Source: Pseudothermotoga_B sp051235805 (GTDB lineage: Bacteria > Thermotogota > Thermotogae > Thermotogales > DSM-5069). From it: DNA of 64,000 bases. Below the pieces are notes generated by a model. That model saw only the letters and a program-made list of their open reading frames with translations, was not told the origin of the DNA and made no database searches. The stretch is from assembly GCF_051235805.1 (NCBI RefSeq), contig NZ_JBPNXV010000001.1, forward strand, positions 186,001-250,000, written 5' to 3'. Position numbers and translations under genes: made by a program. Below, one piece after another: positions 9,401 through 16,907 of the stretch (positions within the stretch are counted from its first letter, which is position 1; each line of letters starts with the position of its first letter).

Positions 9401-11279
9401 TGGGACTAACAGGTATTCTTTCATCGACAGGTCCTTTTACATCAAAGTACGCTGTGGATGGTTTGTTCGTATCAACCACCTGTGCGTTCAATGACAGGCT
9501 CATATTCTCTGCAAAAGGTGTTCTAAAGCCATCTTGCGGTTGGAGGATCTTTGCAATTGGTCTTGAAGTAACCACAGTCACCGAACCGGTTGCCTCTGCG
9601 GTGAATCCTTCTGTGTCGATGACTACCGCTTTTAGATCCTGAACTCCGAGTGTAGTTGCAATCCAGTCCCATTCAAAGATATTCACGGTAGGTTTTATAG
9701 AATCACGTTTAATTCCATTCACATAGAAATCGCACTTACTCAGACCAAGATCGTCCTGAGCAACAATTTTGAAGTGCACTCTTTCACCTTGATCTAACAG
9801 TGTGGGAGCATACGAGAACTCTTTTATCTTTGGAGCTTTAACTATGTAAGCCTCATCGACAGGGAATTGACCTTTCTGTGAAGAGCTATTACCAGAGGTG
9901 TCGCTGGCAACGATGATTACCTCGTATGTACCTTTTTGAGTAAATGCTTCTGTCAGTGTGAAGACGCCCCCGCCGATTGTAGAAGCCTTCAACGGTCCTT
10001 TGTTTTCAGGACCATTGAAATAGAAGGTGACCTCCTGGACCTGCACGTTGTCTGTCACAAAGGCATAGAAGGTGTAAGCTTCGTTGATAGGAACACCATA
10101 AGGTGGTGTGAAATATATCACTGGTGCTTCTGTGTCCACTACTGAAACATTTATCGTATAGAATGCCTCGCTGGACTCATTCGAATCATCTTTTGCGACT
10201 GCCTTAACCTTGTGGATACCCTTTACTGCTGTCCACTCGTGTTTGTAAGGTTCTTGTGTGAAGGTTCTCACAGCCACGTTGTCTATGTACAGGACAACCT
10301 GTGTCACCTTCGAGTCGTCGGTCGCTGTGATAGTTATTTCGACTTTTTCTCCTTCTTTTGGTGTTGGTTTGTCCACCTCTATGAACACAGAGGGGGGCAA
10401 GTTAGTACCAATCTCTATCGAGGCTGTCTTTGTAGCGTAGTTGTTTTTCGAGTCATAAGCTGTCACTGAAAAGCTGTAAGGGTTTGTTGTACCAACATTT
10501 CTTGTCACAGTCCAGATAAGCTGTGTTGCTGGTGTTGTGGGCACGTAGACCGTTTCACGACCATCGTTGAAGACGATTTTCGAAACGCCACTTTCGTCAG
10601 TTGCAGAAACTGCTATATTCACAGCGGTCCCAGGCTTAGCCTTCTTGACGAGATCTGGAAACTCTATCTGTGGACCTGCTGTGTCACCAGCTGCTGAAAC
10701 ATTCAGCGTCAAGTTAGATGAATTGTCGTTTCCTTCGTTGTCGATCGCATAGGCTTGCAGTTCGTATGTGCCGGCTTGAACTTGAAAGGTGTATCTGTTG
10801 TTCGTGAGCTGAACCTCTTTTTTGTTGACTCTCAGCCCAACAACTCTGATGCCGCTTTCTTCATCTTGTGCTGAGACAATAACCGTGACGGTCTCGCCTG
10901 GCTGAACACCTTTCGGTGTGTAGTCAACAGAAACCGTCGGTTTAGTCAGATCTCTGGTTCTGAAAGAGCCGACTATCTTGCTGGTCGAATTGCCTGCTCT
11001 GTCCAAGACAACAACCTTCAGCGTGAACGATCCAAAGGGAGCTGGGATACTTATTTGCCCAGTCTGTGTTGTCTTGAGTATTAACTTGTCGTTTGCGTAT
11101 ATCTCTACCGAACCAATACCGCTTTGATCAGTAGCGTTAATGTTTAAAACAATACTCTCTCCAGCTATGTCGGTGGTCTTAGAGATTGAAACCTCCAAGG
11201 TAGGTGGTATCTTATCAAGCATCGCGCAAGATGCAGCAAGAAATATTATGGTGAAGAACAAAATTGTTTTCTTCATCAT
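6480..11279 (-). CDS. Giant lipoprotein with tandem Ig-like domains
   Basis: A 1599-residue secreted protein. The N-terminus MMKKTILFFTIIFLAASCAM has a signal sequence ending in a lipobox (LAASC), so the mature Cys would be lipid-anchored. The rest is an array of roughly 15 immunoglobulin/filamin-like beta domains of about 90-100 residues. They recur with D-T-x-x-P-x-I/V at domain starts, IxAxDxxG-type strands and DxxGN near domain ends (for example ATDQSGIGSVEIY and VLDRAGNSTSK). No catalytic domain was seen. Such repeats usually serve as structural stalks or adhesins. Its start overlaps the stop of the 498-residue sister lipoprotein by four bases. An outer-sheath (toga) or periplasmic spacer role is inference. 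Confidence 0.88.
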   Translation of the reverse strand: MMKKTILFFTIIFLAASCAMLDKIPPTLEVSISKTTDIAGESIVLNINATDQSGIGSVEIYANDKLILKTTQTGQISIPAPFGSFTLKVVVLDRAGNSTSKIVGSFRTRDLTKPTVSVDYTPKGVQPGETVTVIVSAQDEESGIRVVGLRVNKKEVQLTNNRYTFQVQAGTYELQAYAIDNEGNDNSSNLTLNVSAAGDTAGPQIEFPDLVKKAKPGTAVNIAVSATDESGVSKIVFNDGRETVYVPTTPATQLIWTVTRNVGTTNPYSFSVTAYDSKNNYATKTASIEIGTNLPPSVFIEVDKPTPKEGEKVEITITATDDSKVTQVVLYIDNVAVRTFTQEPYKHEWTAVKGIHKVKAVAKDDSNESSEAFYTINVSVVDTEAPVIYFTPPYGVPINEAYTFYAFVTDNVQVQEVTFYFNGPENKGPLKASTIGGGVFTLTEAFTQKGTYEVIIVASDTSGNSSSQKGQFPVDEAYIVKAPKIKEFSYAPTLLDQGERVHFKIVAQDDLGLSKCDFYVNGIKRDSIKPTVNIFEWDWIATTLGVQDLKAVVIDTEGFTAEATGSVTVVTSRPIAKILQPQDGFRTPFAENMSLSLNAQVVDTNKPSTAYFDVKGPVDERIPVSPTGDGPVYTFTANWAVQSSGEYRIDFYYKNDVNLSDATSVSVNILDLGVVFEQPLPGQIHQCGYDLRLRVKASIYLTESEEFEIRYANRSLTIGVPTPFATSSTYNIYEATVPSTFFTEPGGYSITFKAETSKGEKGSATTTVTVIDTEPPTITKAKINTQDITEGAVYEILMSASPNIEIEATDNRRVASIRLQKRISGSYNDIAVSSNNTTLNYTITRLDPYENIFRIVVTDLDNNSTVRNFTIYGCEETAPTVEGFRTMQLYPSSTVYDMGAQLLIQIRGSLNNNSQFKVSDDTGIKEVRLKIVDSQTNGDDYDETIKKLYEYTTGNIPKELFINNQDVSMFTPAQVGGFNINLEAVDVFNNRYLIAQQQVIVEDLTPPIVNLDIPQGKYDGTNTSGMKILRSFTDVKVSFLDNTEPISSVELFITDSTGNKQKIGEKSDLATNSWTFENIPLTSYPDGVTIFEAIATTTNGATGAGQLSVVIDNRRSPVVTIQLPAAQTFLGKEVYRGSIDVIAQISGTDVPYDVQKVILYVDDVQRAMITSPVYEDGEFKFKFSLNTSSYTNGEHKVGLQVYDHAENHSQQTDSRSFANVIFDNRPPALLSDSGRLYTNQNTVTLQIDEITKITEAFMRVNGNTINPLPNTLTFEHGLNENTSAEYSLYLKDIAGNVANYAGTLYYDTIQPTLSVDFEPTGVSSATQITFNLNFSDNLTWGSKIDVSEGSTPLQTLPLQWGQTTTQWQYNTPANYEGQKVFTFELFDGAGNSKSQSQTVDIDRLAPRIDLFTCDVPIFVNNVYYTNYATVEVSWQVTDGYFSHIVLQKGSTTIIASGPISGAQNVGLDSGSNTVKLTAYDQASNKTEKAMSIVYDNQEPQISNVRIENTNVTEDATVTLTTGNKPLTFDVNELYIDWNNCKILVNGEQTSSGNSWTKSGTSQNYSVSSQVNIAVDSTIEIILKDYAGNERKYLFYVDVP

Positions 11280-12772
11280 CTCACCTCGAGTAAGAACTGT
11301 AAATTTCCACTTTGGTTTTCATAGATATCTGCTATGCCGCTGGGTAACAAATAATATCTGCCTTGGGTCAGTGAGGTTGCACCAACGTAGCTCGCTTCTT
11401 TGAGATCATCTGAGACACTCTCTTGAACCAAGATTATCGTTTTGATCGGGTTCACATTAGGAAATTCATTCGACGAAACTATCACCGAGATCGTGCCACC
11501 TTGTTTTACAGCTGTATCGTCGGAGATCGTTATTCTCACACCGTAATATCCAGCCTCTATGCTTGTGAATTCGTCGGTCTTCAGCTGTGCATTCCCCACT
11601 TTGAAAGATACGATTCGTGGTGGCTTGTTATCCTGTACATCTATTTGAATGCAGTCTACCCCTGTTCTGCCATCGGTTGTTTCTAAAAGTACTGCCAGAG
11701 TGTGCCTTCCAGAAACTGCACGCCAACAATACGAAAATGCCGTTCCTTGTGACATGAGTACTCCATCTACGTAGAAAGAAATCTGTTTGACCAAAGTTTC
11801 CTCTGTTTCCGCAGTGAGTTGAACCAAATCTGCGGGACTTGGATTTGAATTACTGATTGTTAAACGCACAGACGCAGGACCTAACCCGACGGCAAAGTAA
11901 TCACCTTGAACGGTCGATTTCCCACGAACATCTTTCACCGTTACCACAACAGCTTGCAATCCCGGATCGAACTTTCCAAGGTTGACTGAGAACTGTGTAG
12001 ATTTCGTTTTGCTCAGCTGTGTTTCATACTGTACAGTGCCGTTGCATTCGACCGAGATAGACGAGAGTTCTGTGTCATCTTGCGCATTTATTTTCAAAAT
12101 GACGTTTTCTTCTACAGAGAAGAATTTTTTTGGATAACTTATCTCTAAGGTCGGAGCAGAGATATCAACTGGATAGACTGTTAGTGTAGTTGATGTGGCA
12201 GTTTTTGCAAAATCGCTGGTTGATAAAATGATACTGAGCGGGTATTCACCTTCTTCTAGTGCAGGTAGCTCGATGACGATGGGATTGTCTATAGTTTGAA
12301 CCTGGCTTGAAAGAGACCCAACTTTTGCAACTGCTTTTATGAGCCTGCTTTCTTTGTCTTGAGCATCAATCGACAGATAGATGCTGGAGCCAGCTTCTGG
12401 GAATGTTGGCAGAACTTTTATTTGATCTATGACTGGTGCGGTTTTGTCAAGGACTGTAACAACGGTTTGTGTGGTCTTTTTTTGTCCGAATATATTTTCA
12501 ACGTACCCTTCGATTATGTACTCTTTTGCCTCGGTTGGAACCCACTGGTACTCAAGTGGTAGTCTATCTCCATTTTGAACAGTCTTCCCGTCTACACTTA
12601 TTGCAGCCAGTGTTATTCCAACATCGAAGGATGCTGACAGTCTCAGCGTAACGGTACTGTCCGGTGTTGGAGCAGATGGGTCAACAGACAAAGAAATAGT
12701 TATATCTGACCTCTGCTGGCATGAAAACAGAAGCAGAACGATGACTAACATCGCAAAGAAATACCACTTCAT
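11276..12772 (-). CDS. Ig-like repeat lipoprotein, upstream partner
   Basis: A 498-residue lipoprotein: MKWYFFAMLVIVLLLFSC ends in a lipobox (LLFSC). It contains about four Ig-like repeats built like those of the gene downstream (for example VDPSAPTPDSTVTLRLSAS and INAQDDTELSSISVECNG), then a less regular C-terminus of about 100 residues. It is the first gene of a two-gene operon with the 1599-residue protein. The small part and the giant part may pack together in the envelope. No enzymatic motif is visible. Confidence 0.85.
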   Translation of the reverse strand: MKWYFFAMLVIVLLLFSCQQRSDITISLSVDPSAPTPDSTVTLRLSASFDVGITLAAISVDGKTVQNGDRLPLEYQWVPTEAKEYIIEGYVENIFGQKKTTQTVVTVLDKTAPVIDQIKVLPTFPEAGSSIYLSIDAQDKESRLIKAVAKVGSLSSQVQTIDNPIVIELPALEEGEYPLSIILSTSDFAKTATSTTLTVYPVDISAPTLEISYPKKFFSVEENVILKINAQDDTELSSISVECNGTVQYETQLSKTKSTQFSVNLGKFDPGLQAVVVTVKDVRGKSTVQGDYFAVGLGPASVRLTISNSNPSPADLVQLTAETEETLVKQISFYVDGVLMSQGTAFSYCWRAVSGRHTLAVLLETTDGRTGVDCIQIDVQDNKPPRIVSFKVGNAQLKTDEFTSIEAGYYGVRITISDDTAVKQGGTISVIVSSNEFPNVNPIKTIILVQESVSDDLKEASYVGATSLTQGRYYLLPSGIADIYENQSGNLQFLLEVR

Positions 12773-12854
12773 GAACGCACCTCTTTCTATATATTTTATC
12801 GTATAGCAACAGTATTCCTTGACAGGAGGCTATAATAATCTCGGGGTGAAAGCT

Positions 12855-13772
12855 GTGAACATAGTGTGGTTTGCGGTCTTTGTGGTTCTGTTCTTTGCAC
12901 CATTTTTCTATGTTTACACAGATGGTGAGTTCACCCACAGAGAACTGGCTTACCCCGATAGCCACTTTGTGAGAATAGACGACCTTGAGATTCATTACAG
13001 AATCTACGGTGATGAGAGTAAATACATGGTCTTGCTTTACGGTTTTGGTTCAAGCACCTACAGTTGGCATAAGGTTGTTGATAAGCTTTCTGAGTACTAT
13101 ACAGTTGTCTCTTACGACAGACCAGGCTTTGGTTTGACTGAGAGAAGATTTGATTTGAAGTACAATCCATATACAAACGAATACCAAGTAGAACTTTTGA
13201 GAAAGCTGCTCGAACACTTAGGTATCTCCAAGGCAACCTTAGTTGGTCATTCAGCCGGTGGCTTTATAGTATTGAAATTCGCACTCACTTATCCTCAGAT
13301 GGTTGAAAAGATCGTTTTGATTGATCCAGCGATAATCACAAGAGGTGGCGTCAACGATTTTGTGAAAGTTCTTTTCAAAATACCTCAAGTGAATCACGTT
13401 GGGCCCGATGTAATCGCACGATTGATCACTCGATCCTATGGTGAGAATCTTTCGCAGATCTATTACGACACCTCAAAGTTAAGCGAAGAGGATAAAGAAG
13501 CCTATTTGAGGCCCACAAAAGTTCTTGGTTGGAAAAAGGCATTTTGGGAATTTGTAAGATCTTCTGAGTATGAGGACATAACTCCTCTGCTTTCAACAAT
13601 AGACAAAGATGTTCTAATAATCCACGGCAGAGAGGACAGAGTAATTCCTCTTCAAGAAATTGAGGAATTGGCGAAAAGATTTAAGAATGCAAAGCTTTGT
13701 GTGATAGAAGATTGTGGCCATATTCCACAGGAAGAGTGTCCTGAGCAGTTTCTTGAATGCTTGATAGATTGA
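12855..13772 (+). CDS. Alpha/beta hydrolase with N-terminal membrane anchor
   Basis: The reading frame is open from 12819, but GTG at 12855 is preferred: GGGGTGA (12843-12849) lies 5 bp before it and a TATAAT at 12831. The GTG at 12846 is the alternative. The protein (about 305 aa) starts with a hydrophobic segment (NIVWFAVFVVLFFAPFFYVY), a signal anchor. It then has the hydrolase fold: GFGSSTYSW oxyanion loop, nucleophile elbow GHSAGG, acid in IIHGREDRVIP and the C-terminal EDCGHIPQEE histidine. The Ser-Asp-His triad is complete. It is transcribed away from the Ig lipoprotein operon. The substrate is unknown; an esterase or lipase-like role is likely. Confidence 0.85.
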   Translation: MNIVWFAVFVVLFFAPFFYVYTDGEFTHRELAYPDSHFVRIDDLEIHYRIYGDESKYMVLLYGFGSSTYSWHKVVDKLSEYYTVVSYDRPGFGLTERRFDLKYNPYTNEYQVELLRKLLEHLGISKATLVGHSAGGFIVLKFALTYPQMVEKIVLIDPAIITRGGVNDFVKVLFKIPQVNHVGPDVIARLITRSYGENLSQIYYDTSKLSEEDKEAYLRPTKVLGWKKAFWEFVRSSEYEDITPLLSTIDKDVLIIHGREDRVIPLQEIEELAKRFKNAKLCVIEDCGHIPQEECPEQFLECLID

Positions 13773-13838
13773 AAAAGTTCAGAAGAATCACTTTTTGGTA
13801 ATTCACATTTCTGTAACTAAATCTGCCGTTGGGGTGTG

Positions 13839-13898
13839 TATAATCTCTTTTGTGCTCCCGCTTTGCCGGAGGTGGGCAAAGCCATTAGGCCGAGGGAG
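13839..13898 (+). promoter_or_regulatory. Promoter -10 and candidate S6:S18 autoregulatory leader of rpsF
   Basis: A TATAAT at 13839-13844 precedes a structured leader. An outer helix CTCCC (13855-13859)/GGGAG (13894-13898) encloses a hairpin CTTTGCC (13861-13867)/GGCAAAG (13875-13881). The 3' strand contains CATTAGGCCG. The outer helix ends within the GGGAGGA ribosome site of rpsF, so folding would hide it. Known rpsF leaders in many bacteria bind the S6:S18 complex through a CCG element. This leader has the right place and a CCG, but family membership is inferred. Confidence 0.55.
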
Positions 13899-13908
13899 GA
13901 GATGTGTG

Positions 13909-14253
13909 ATGGAAAGAATTTATGAGAGTATGTTCATCATGGATTCTCGATTGAAAGTCGAGGAAAGAGAAGCGCTTGTCGAAAAAGTAAAGAACATCAT
14001 CGTAGAGCGTGTTAAAGGAAGTATTCAGACGGTTAACCGCTGGGGCATAAGAAAACTCGCCTACCCAATCAATCATCAGGTTGAAGGAGATTACACCGTT
14101 TTGTTGTTCAAAGCCCCGACTACAGACTTAGACAAGCTTGAAGAATTCTTCAGGGTGACTCCTCAAATTCTGCGTTGGCAGACCTTCAGAAGAGAGGACC
14201 TCGAGAAAAAAGAAAGGAAAGAGCAAGCCCAACCTGAAGAAAAGAAGGAATGA
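13909..14253 (+). CDS. rpsF: 30S ribosomal protein S6
   Basis: A 114-residue S6 protein starting MERIYESMFIMDSRL, with the conserved segment WGIRKLAYPINHQVEGDYTV near residues 44-63 and a charged C-terminal tail rich in Glu and Lys. The ATG at 13909 is chosen over upstream codons because GGGAGGA lies 8 bp before it and the product then begins like other S6 proteins. It heads the classic rpsF-ssb-rpsR operon. S6 binds S18 on the platform of the small subunit. A structured leader that may mediate feedback control precedes it. Confidence 0.97.
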   Translation: MERIYESMFIMDSRLKVEEREALVEKVKNIIVERVKGSIQTVNRWGIRKLAYPINHQVEGDYTVLLFKAPTTDLDKLEEFFRVTPQILRWQTFRREDLEKKERKEQAQPEEKKE

Positions 14254-14258
14254 TTATT

Positions 14259-14705
14259 ATGTCATACTACAACAAGGTGATCCTCATCGGGAGGATAACC
14301 AGAGATCCAGAGATCAGATTCACCACCTCCGGTAAAAGTGTTGCAAACTTCAACCTTGCCGTGAATCGACCGGCGAGAACAGATCTTCCAGAGGATCAAC
14401 AAACAGCAGACTTCATAAAAATAGTTGCATTCGACAAACTTGCAGATTTCACAAAGACATATCTGAAGAAAGGGCGATTGATCCTGGTTGAAGGCGAGCT
14501 CAGGTTACAGAGATGGCAGGCAAAGGATGGAACGAACAGGACGACAGCCGAGATTTGGGCAAGGGACATAAGATTCATGGAGAAGAAGACAGTCGAGGAA
14601 GATGTCGTGCCAAAAGAAAACTCTTATTCAAGAGAAGAAGACGAAATATTAGCACCACAAGAGCACGAAATCGATGAGCACGACCCAGATGAACCACCAT
14701 TTTGA
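14259..14705 (+). CDS. ssb: Single-stranded DNA-binding protein
   Basis: A 148-residue SSB with one OB fold: MSYYNKVILIGRITRDPEIR at the start, FTTSGKSVANFNLAVNR near residue 24, and a strand ending with RWQAKDGTNRTTAEIWA near residue 88. The acidic linker ends in the typical tip DEPPF, which recruits partner proteins. An ATG at 14250 is also in frame and overlaps the rpsF stop, but AAGGA lies only 1 bp before it and 10 bp before 14259, so the second start is preferred. It sits between rpsF and rpsR, as in many bacteria. Confidence 0.95.
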   Translation: MSYYNKVILIGRITRDPEIRFTTSGKSVANFNLAVNRPARTDLPEDQQTADFIKIVAFDKLADFTKTYLKKGRLILVEGELRLQRWQAKDGTNRTTAEIWARDIRFMEKKTVEEDVVPKENSYSREEDEILAPQEHEIDEHDPDEPPF

Positions 14706-14718
14706 GGAGGTGTGAATA

Positions 14719-14961
14719 ATGGCACAACAACAGCAACAGAAGAAGAGAAGAAAGAGAAAGGTCAAAAAATGTAAACTCTGTGAGATGAAGGTTGATTACA
14801 TCGACTACAAGGATATTCGCCTTCTCAGTGAGTATCTCACAGATAAGGGTAAGATAATACCAAAGAGAGTCACAGGAAATTGTGCAAAACACCAGAGAAT
14901 GGTGAAGACTGCTATAAAGCGTGCAAGACACATGGCACTGTTGCCATTCATAAAGCTTTGA
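14719..14961 (+). CDS. rpsR: 30S ribosomal protein S18
   Basis: An 80-residue S18 with a basic N-terminus (QQQQKKRRKRKVKKCKLCEM) and the family core YKDIRLLSEYLTDKGKIIPK followed by TGNCAKHQR. The CxxC pair plus the later Cys suggest a zinc-bound form. GAGGAGGTG precedes the ATG. It is the last gene of the operon and is followed by a terminator. S18 pairs with S6 on the ribosome. Confidence 0.97.
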   Translation: MAQQQQQKKRRKRKVKKCKLCEMKVDYIDYKDIRLLSEYLTDKGKIIPKRVTGNCAKHQRMVKTAIKRARHMALLPFIKL

Positions 14962-14983
14962 AACTCTAAGCTCTTGAAGATGA

Positions 14984-15012
14984 GAGGGACTTCGTCCCTC
15001 CATTTCTTTTTT
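14984..15012 (+). terminator. Terminator of the rpsF-ssb-rpsR operon
   Basis: GAGGGAC-TTC-GTCCCTC followed by CATTTCTTTTTT, 23 bp after the rpsR stop. Stem and T-run are both good. Confidence 0.9.
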
Positions 15013-15029
15013 GAGGAGGCTGAGTTGTT

Positions 15030-15965
15030 GTGAAGAAACTTGCTGTAGTAGCGATAGGCGGTAACGCGGTGAACAGGCCGGGAGAAAAACCAACGGCAGA
15101 AAACATGTTCAAAGCGCTTACAGAGGCAATGGGATATCTTGTTGAAATGCTTGACGAGTACGATGTGGTAATCACCCATGGCAACGGACCTCAGGTTGGC
15201 AATATCTTGATCCAACAAGAGATGGCAAAAGAGGTCATTCCACCTTTTCCAATCGATGTGAACGACGCGCAAACTCAGGGAAGTCTCGGGTACATGATAG
15301 CCCAAGCCCTCAGAAACAATCTTGCACGGAAAAACCTATCGCGTGAAATTGCGGCAGTTGTCACTCAAATCGTTGTTGACAAAAACGATAAAGCCTTTCA
15401 AAATCCAACTAAACCAGTCGGACCATTTTACACAAAACAGGAAGCAGAACGACTTGCAAGAGAAAAAGGATGGATCATGAAAGAGGATGCGGGAAGGGGA
15501 TACAGAAGGGTTGTTCCATCGCCAAAGCCACTTGAGATAGTAGAAAAGGAAGTAGTTAAAATGCTTCTGAAAAACGATGTGATAGTCATTGCCGCCGGTG
15601 GAGGTGGAATACCCGTAATCAGAGAAGATGGCGCTTTGAAAGGTGTGGAAGCCGTGATAGACAAAGATAGAGCCAGCGCACTTCTTGCAGTCGAGATCGA
15701 TGCAGATTTGTTCATAATACTCACCGGTGTTGAAAAGGTGTCGTTGAATTACGGAAAACCAAACCAAGAAGATTTGGATGAACTGAGCGTTGATCAGGCT
15801 CAAAGGTTTCTAAAGGAAGGTCAGTTCCCAGCAGGAAGCATGGGACCAAAGATAGAATCGGCAATAGATTTTGTAAAGACTACAGGAAGAGAGTGTATTA
15901 TAACAGACATGGCGAAGATAGAGTTGGCTTTGAATGGCGAAACCGGTACTCGAATAAGAAACTGA
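15030..15965 (+). CDS. arcC: Carbamate kinase
   Basis: A 311-residue amino-acid-kinase-fold enzyme that makes ATP from carbamoyl phosphate and ADP, or works in reverse. It starts at GTG 15030 behind GAGGAGG. Seen motifs: VVAIGGNAVNRPGEKPT near the start, THGNGPQVGNIL near residue 49, PVGPFYTKQEAERLA in the PETR-like lid, AAGGGGIPVIRE near residue 190, and the end GSMGPKIESAI plus GTRIRN. Length is standard. It stands alone between two terminators, with no arcA or arcB nearby. Its role may be in arginine or agmatine fermentation encoded elsewhere, or carbamoyl phosphate supply. Confidence 0.95.
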   Translation: MKKLAVVAIGGNAVNRPGEKPTAENMFKALTEAMGYLVEMLDEYDVVITHGNGPQVGNILIQQEMAKEVIPPFPIDVNDAQTQGSLGYMIAQALRNNLARKNLSREIAAVVTQIVVDKNDKAFQNPTKPVGPFYTKQEAERLAREKGWIMKEDAGRGYRRVVPSPKPLEIVEKEVVKMLLKNDVIVIAAGGGGIPVIREDGALKGVEAVIDKDRASALLAVEIDADLFIILTGVEKVSLNYGKPNQEDLDELSVDQAQRFLKEGQFPAGSMGPKIESAIDFVKTTGRECIITDMAKIELALNGETGTRIRN

Positions 15966-15972
15966 ATTCAAA

Positions 15973-15996
15973 GGGGCACATTTGTGCCCCTTTTTT
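15973..15996 (+). terminator. Terminator of arcC
   Basis: GGGGCACATTTGTGCCCC immediately followed by six T residues, 7 bp past the arcC stop. This is a textbook rho-independent terminator. Confidence 0.92.
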
Positions 15997-16492
15997 ACTT
16001 CATAGCGATGACCCTCACCAGGTGTGCGCCTGCCTTCTCGAGGATCGTCCAAAACCCAGCAGCCTTGAAGGCAAGTCTATGCCGAGCATTTTCAAGACAA
16101 AGAGGCGAGAATCCTCACCTTTTTAAAGTGGAAATGAAAGGCTCTGACCTTGAATTGACTATACGACATCTTTCACATGATTCTTTCCTGACAAATAAAA
16201 TGCTGTATATTATATACCACACGTATGCGCGAGAGCAATTTAATCCACGTAAGTGTAGAAAGGTAAAGCTGGCGAAAAAGGATTCAAGATTGCTTTTTTA
16301 GATCTTCACCGTAAAAGGTCAGAAATTTCTGAAAGAGATGGCAAATCTTCGGGAAAGTAGTGGCTTTAATGTTGACTTTTCTTGAGTGTTTATCCGGCAC
16401 ATGCTGGAATGACTTATCGAAAAAGAGTCGTTCAAGAAAAGGGTTTTTCTAGATCAAAATGATGTATGCATTCGGTGATGGTTTTGTAACTC
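15997..16492. other. Gene-poor stretch with a possible coding remnant
   Basis: No complete gene was recognised in these 500 bases. The first 130 bp stand out. On the minus strand one frame reads AAGFWTILEKAGAHLVRVIA and ends at a stop beside the arcC terminator. The plus strand is open from 15984 to 16301 (105 codons), but its second half has a different, AT-rich composition. The first part could be the 3' remnant of a lost gene or a repeated element. The rest (about 16130-16490) is AT-rich and looks non-coding. Confidence 0.4.
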
Positions 16493-16520
16493 TTGATTTT
16501 TCCAAATGATGTAGTAAAAT
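16493..16520 (+). promoter_or_regulatory. Promoter of the tRNA cluster
   Basis: TTGATT (16493-16498) and TAAAAT (16515-16520) are spaced by 16 bp and end 14 bp before the first tRNA. Position and spacing fit a strong stable-RNA promoter. Confidence 0.6.
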
Positions 16521-16534
16521 ACTTATTGGCACAA

Positions 16535-16609
16535 GCGGGTGTAGCTCAATGGTAGAGCATCGGCCTTCCAAGCCGAGGGCTGCGGGTTCGAATCCCGTCG
16601 CCCGCTCCA
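16535..16609 (+). tRNA. tRNA-Gly (anticodon TCC)
   Basis: A full cloverleaf with a 7-bp acceptor (GCGGGTG/CGCCCGC), a D arm, an anticodon loop CTTCCAA reading TCC, a T arm GGGTTCGAATCCC and an encoded CCA at 16607-16609. It is the first of four tandem tRNAs, each separated by 0-6 bp. Confidence 0.95.
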
Positions 16610-16686
16610 GCGCCCGTAGCTCAATAGGATAGAGCATCGGACTTCTAATCCGAGGGTTGTGGGTTCGATTCCCGCCGGGCGCACCA
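16610..16686 (+). tRNA. tRNA-Arg (anticodon TCT)
   Basis: The acceptor GCGCCCG pairs with CGGGCGC. The anticodon stem TCGGA/TCCGA encloses the loop CTTCTAA, giving anticodon TCT for AGA/AGG codons. CCA is encoded. It abuts the CCA of tRNA-Gly without a gap. Confidence 0.95.
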
Positions 16687-16690
16687 GCGT

Positions 16691-16767
16691 GGTGACCATA
16701 GCTCAGCTGGTAGAGCGCCTGACTGTGGATCAGGCGGCCGCGGGTTCAAATCCCGCTGGTCACCCCA
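16691..16767 (+). tRNA. tRNA-His (anticodon GTG)
   Basis: The anticodon loop CTGTGGA reads GTG. The extra 5' G (16691) pairs with C73 (16764), the identity element of tRNA-His, so the acceptor stem proper is GTGACCA/TGGTCAC. CCA is encoded at 16765-16767. Confidence 0.95.
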
Positions 16768-16773
16768 GGACGC

Positions 16774-16849
16774 GCGCCTGTAGCTCAATGGATAGAGCGT
16801 CGGACTTCGGATCCGATGGTTGCGGGTTCAAGTCCTGCCAGGCGCGCCA
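16774..16849 (+). tRNA. tRNA-Arg (anticodon TCG)
   Basis: The acceptor GCGCCTG pairs with CAGGCGC. The anticodon stem TCGGA/TCCGA encloses CTTCGGA, giving anticodon TCG for CGA and related CGN codons. CCA is encoded. It resembles the TCT tRNA-Arg two genes upstream, suggesting duplication. Confidence 0.94.
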
Positions 16850-16907
16850 ATCCCCTGGTCAACGTAGCTGAGAAGGTGAAGTTGTTTTTCTAAAGGAGGT
16901 AGAAAAG

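Noticed and set aside
12819..12836. TTGACA followed by TATAAT as a promoter for the hydrolase.
   Set aside because: The spacing is only 6 bp. TATAAT may be the -10 box, but this TTGACA cannot be its -35.
16535..16849. tRNA cluster as an attachment site of an integrated element.
   Set aside because: No integrase and no repeat of a tRNA 3' end was seen nearby.
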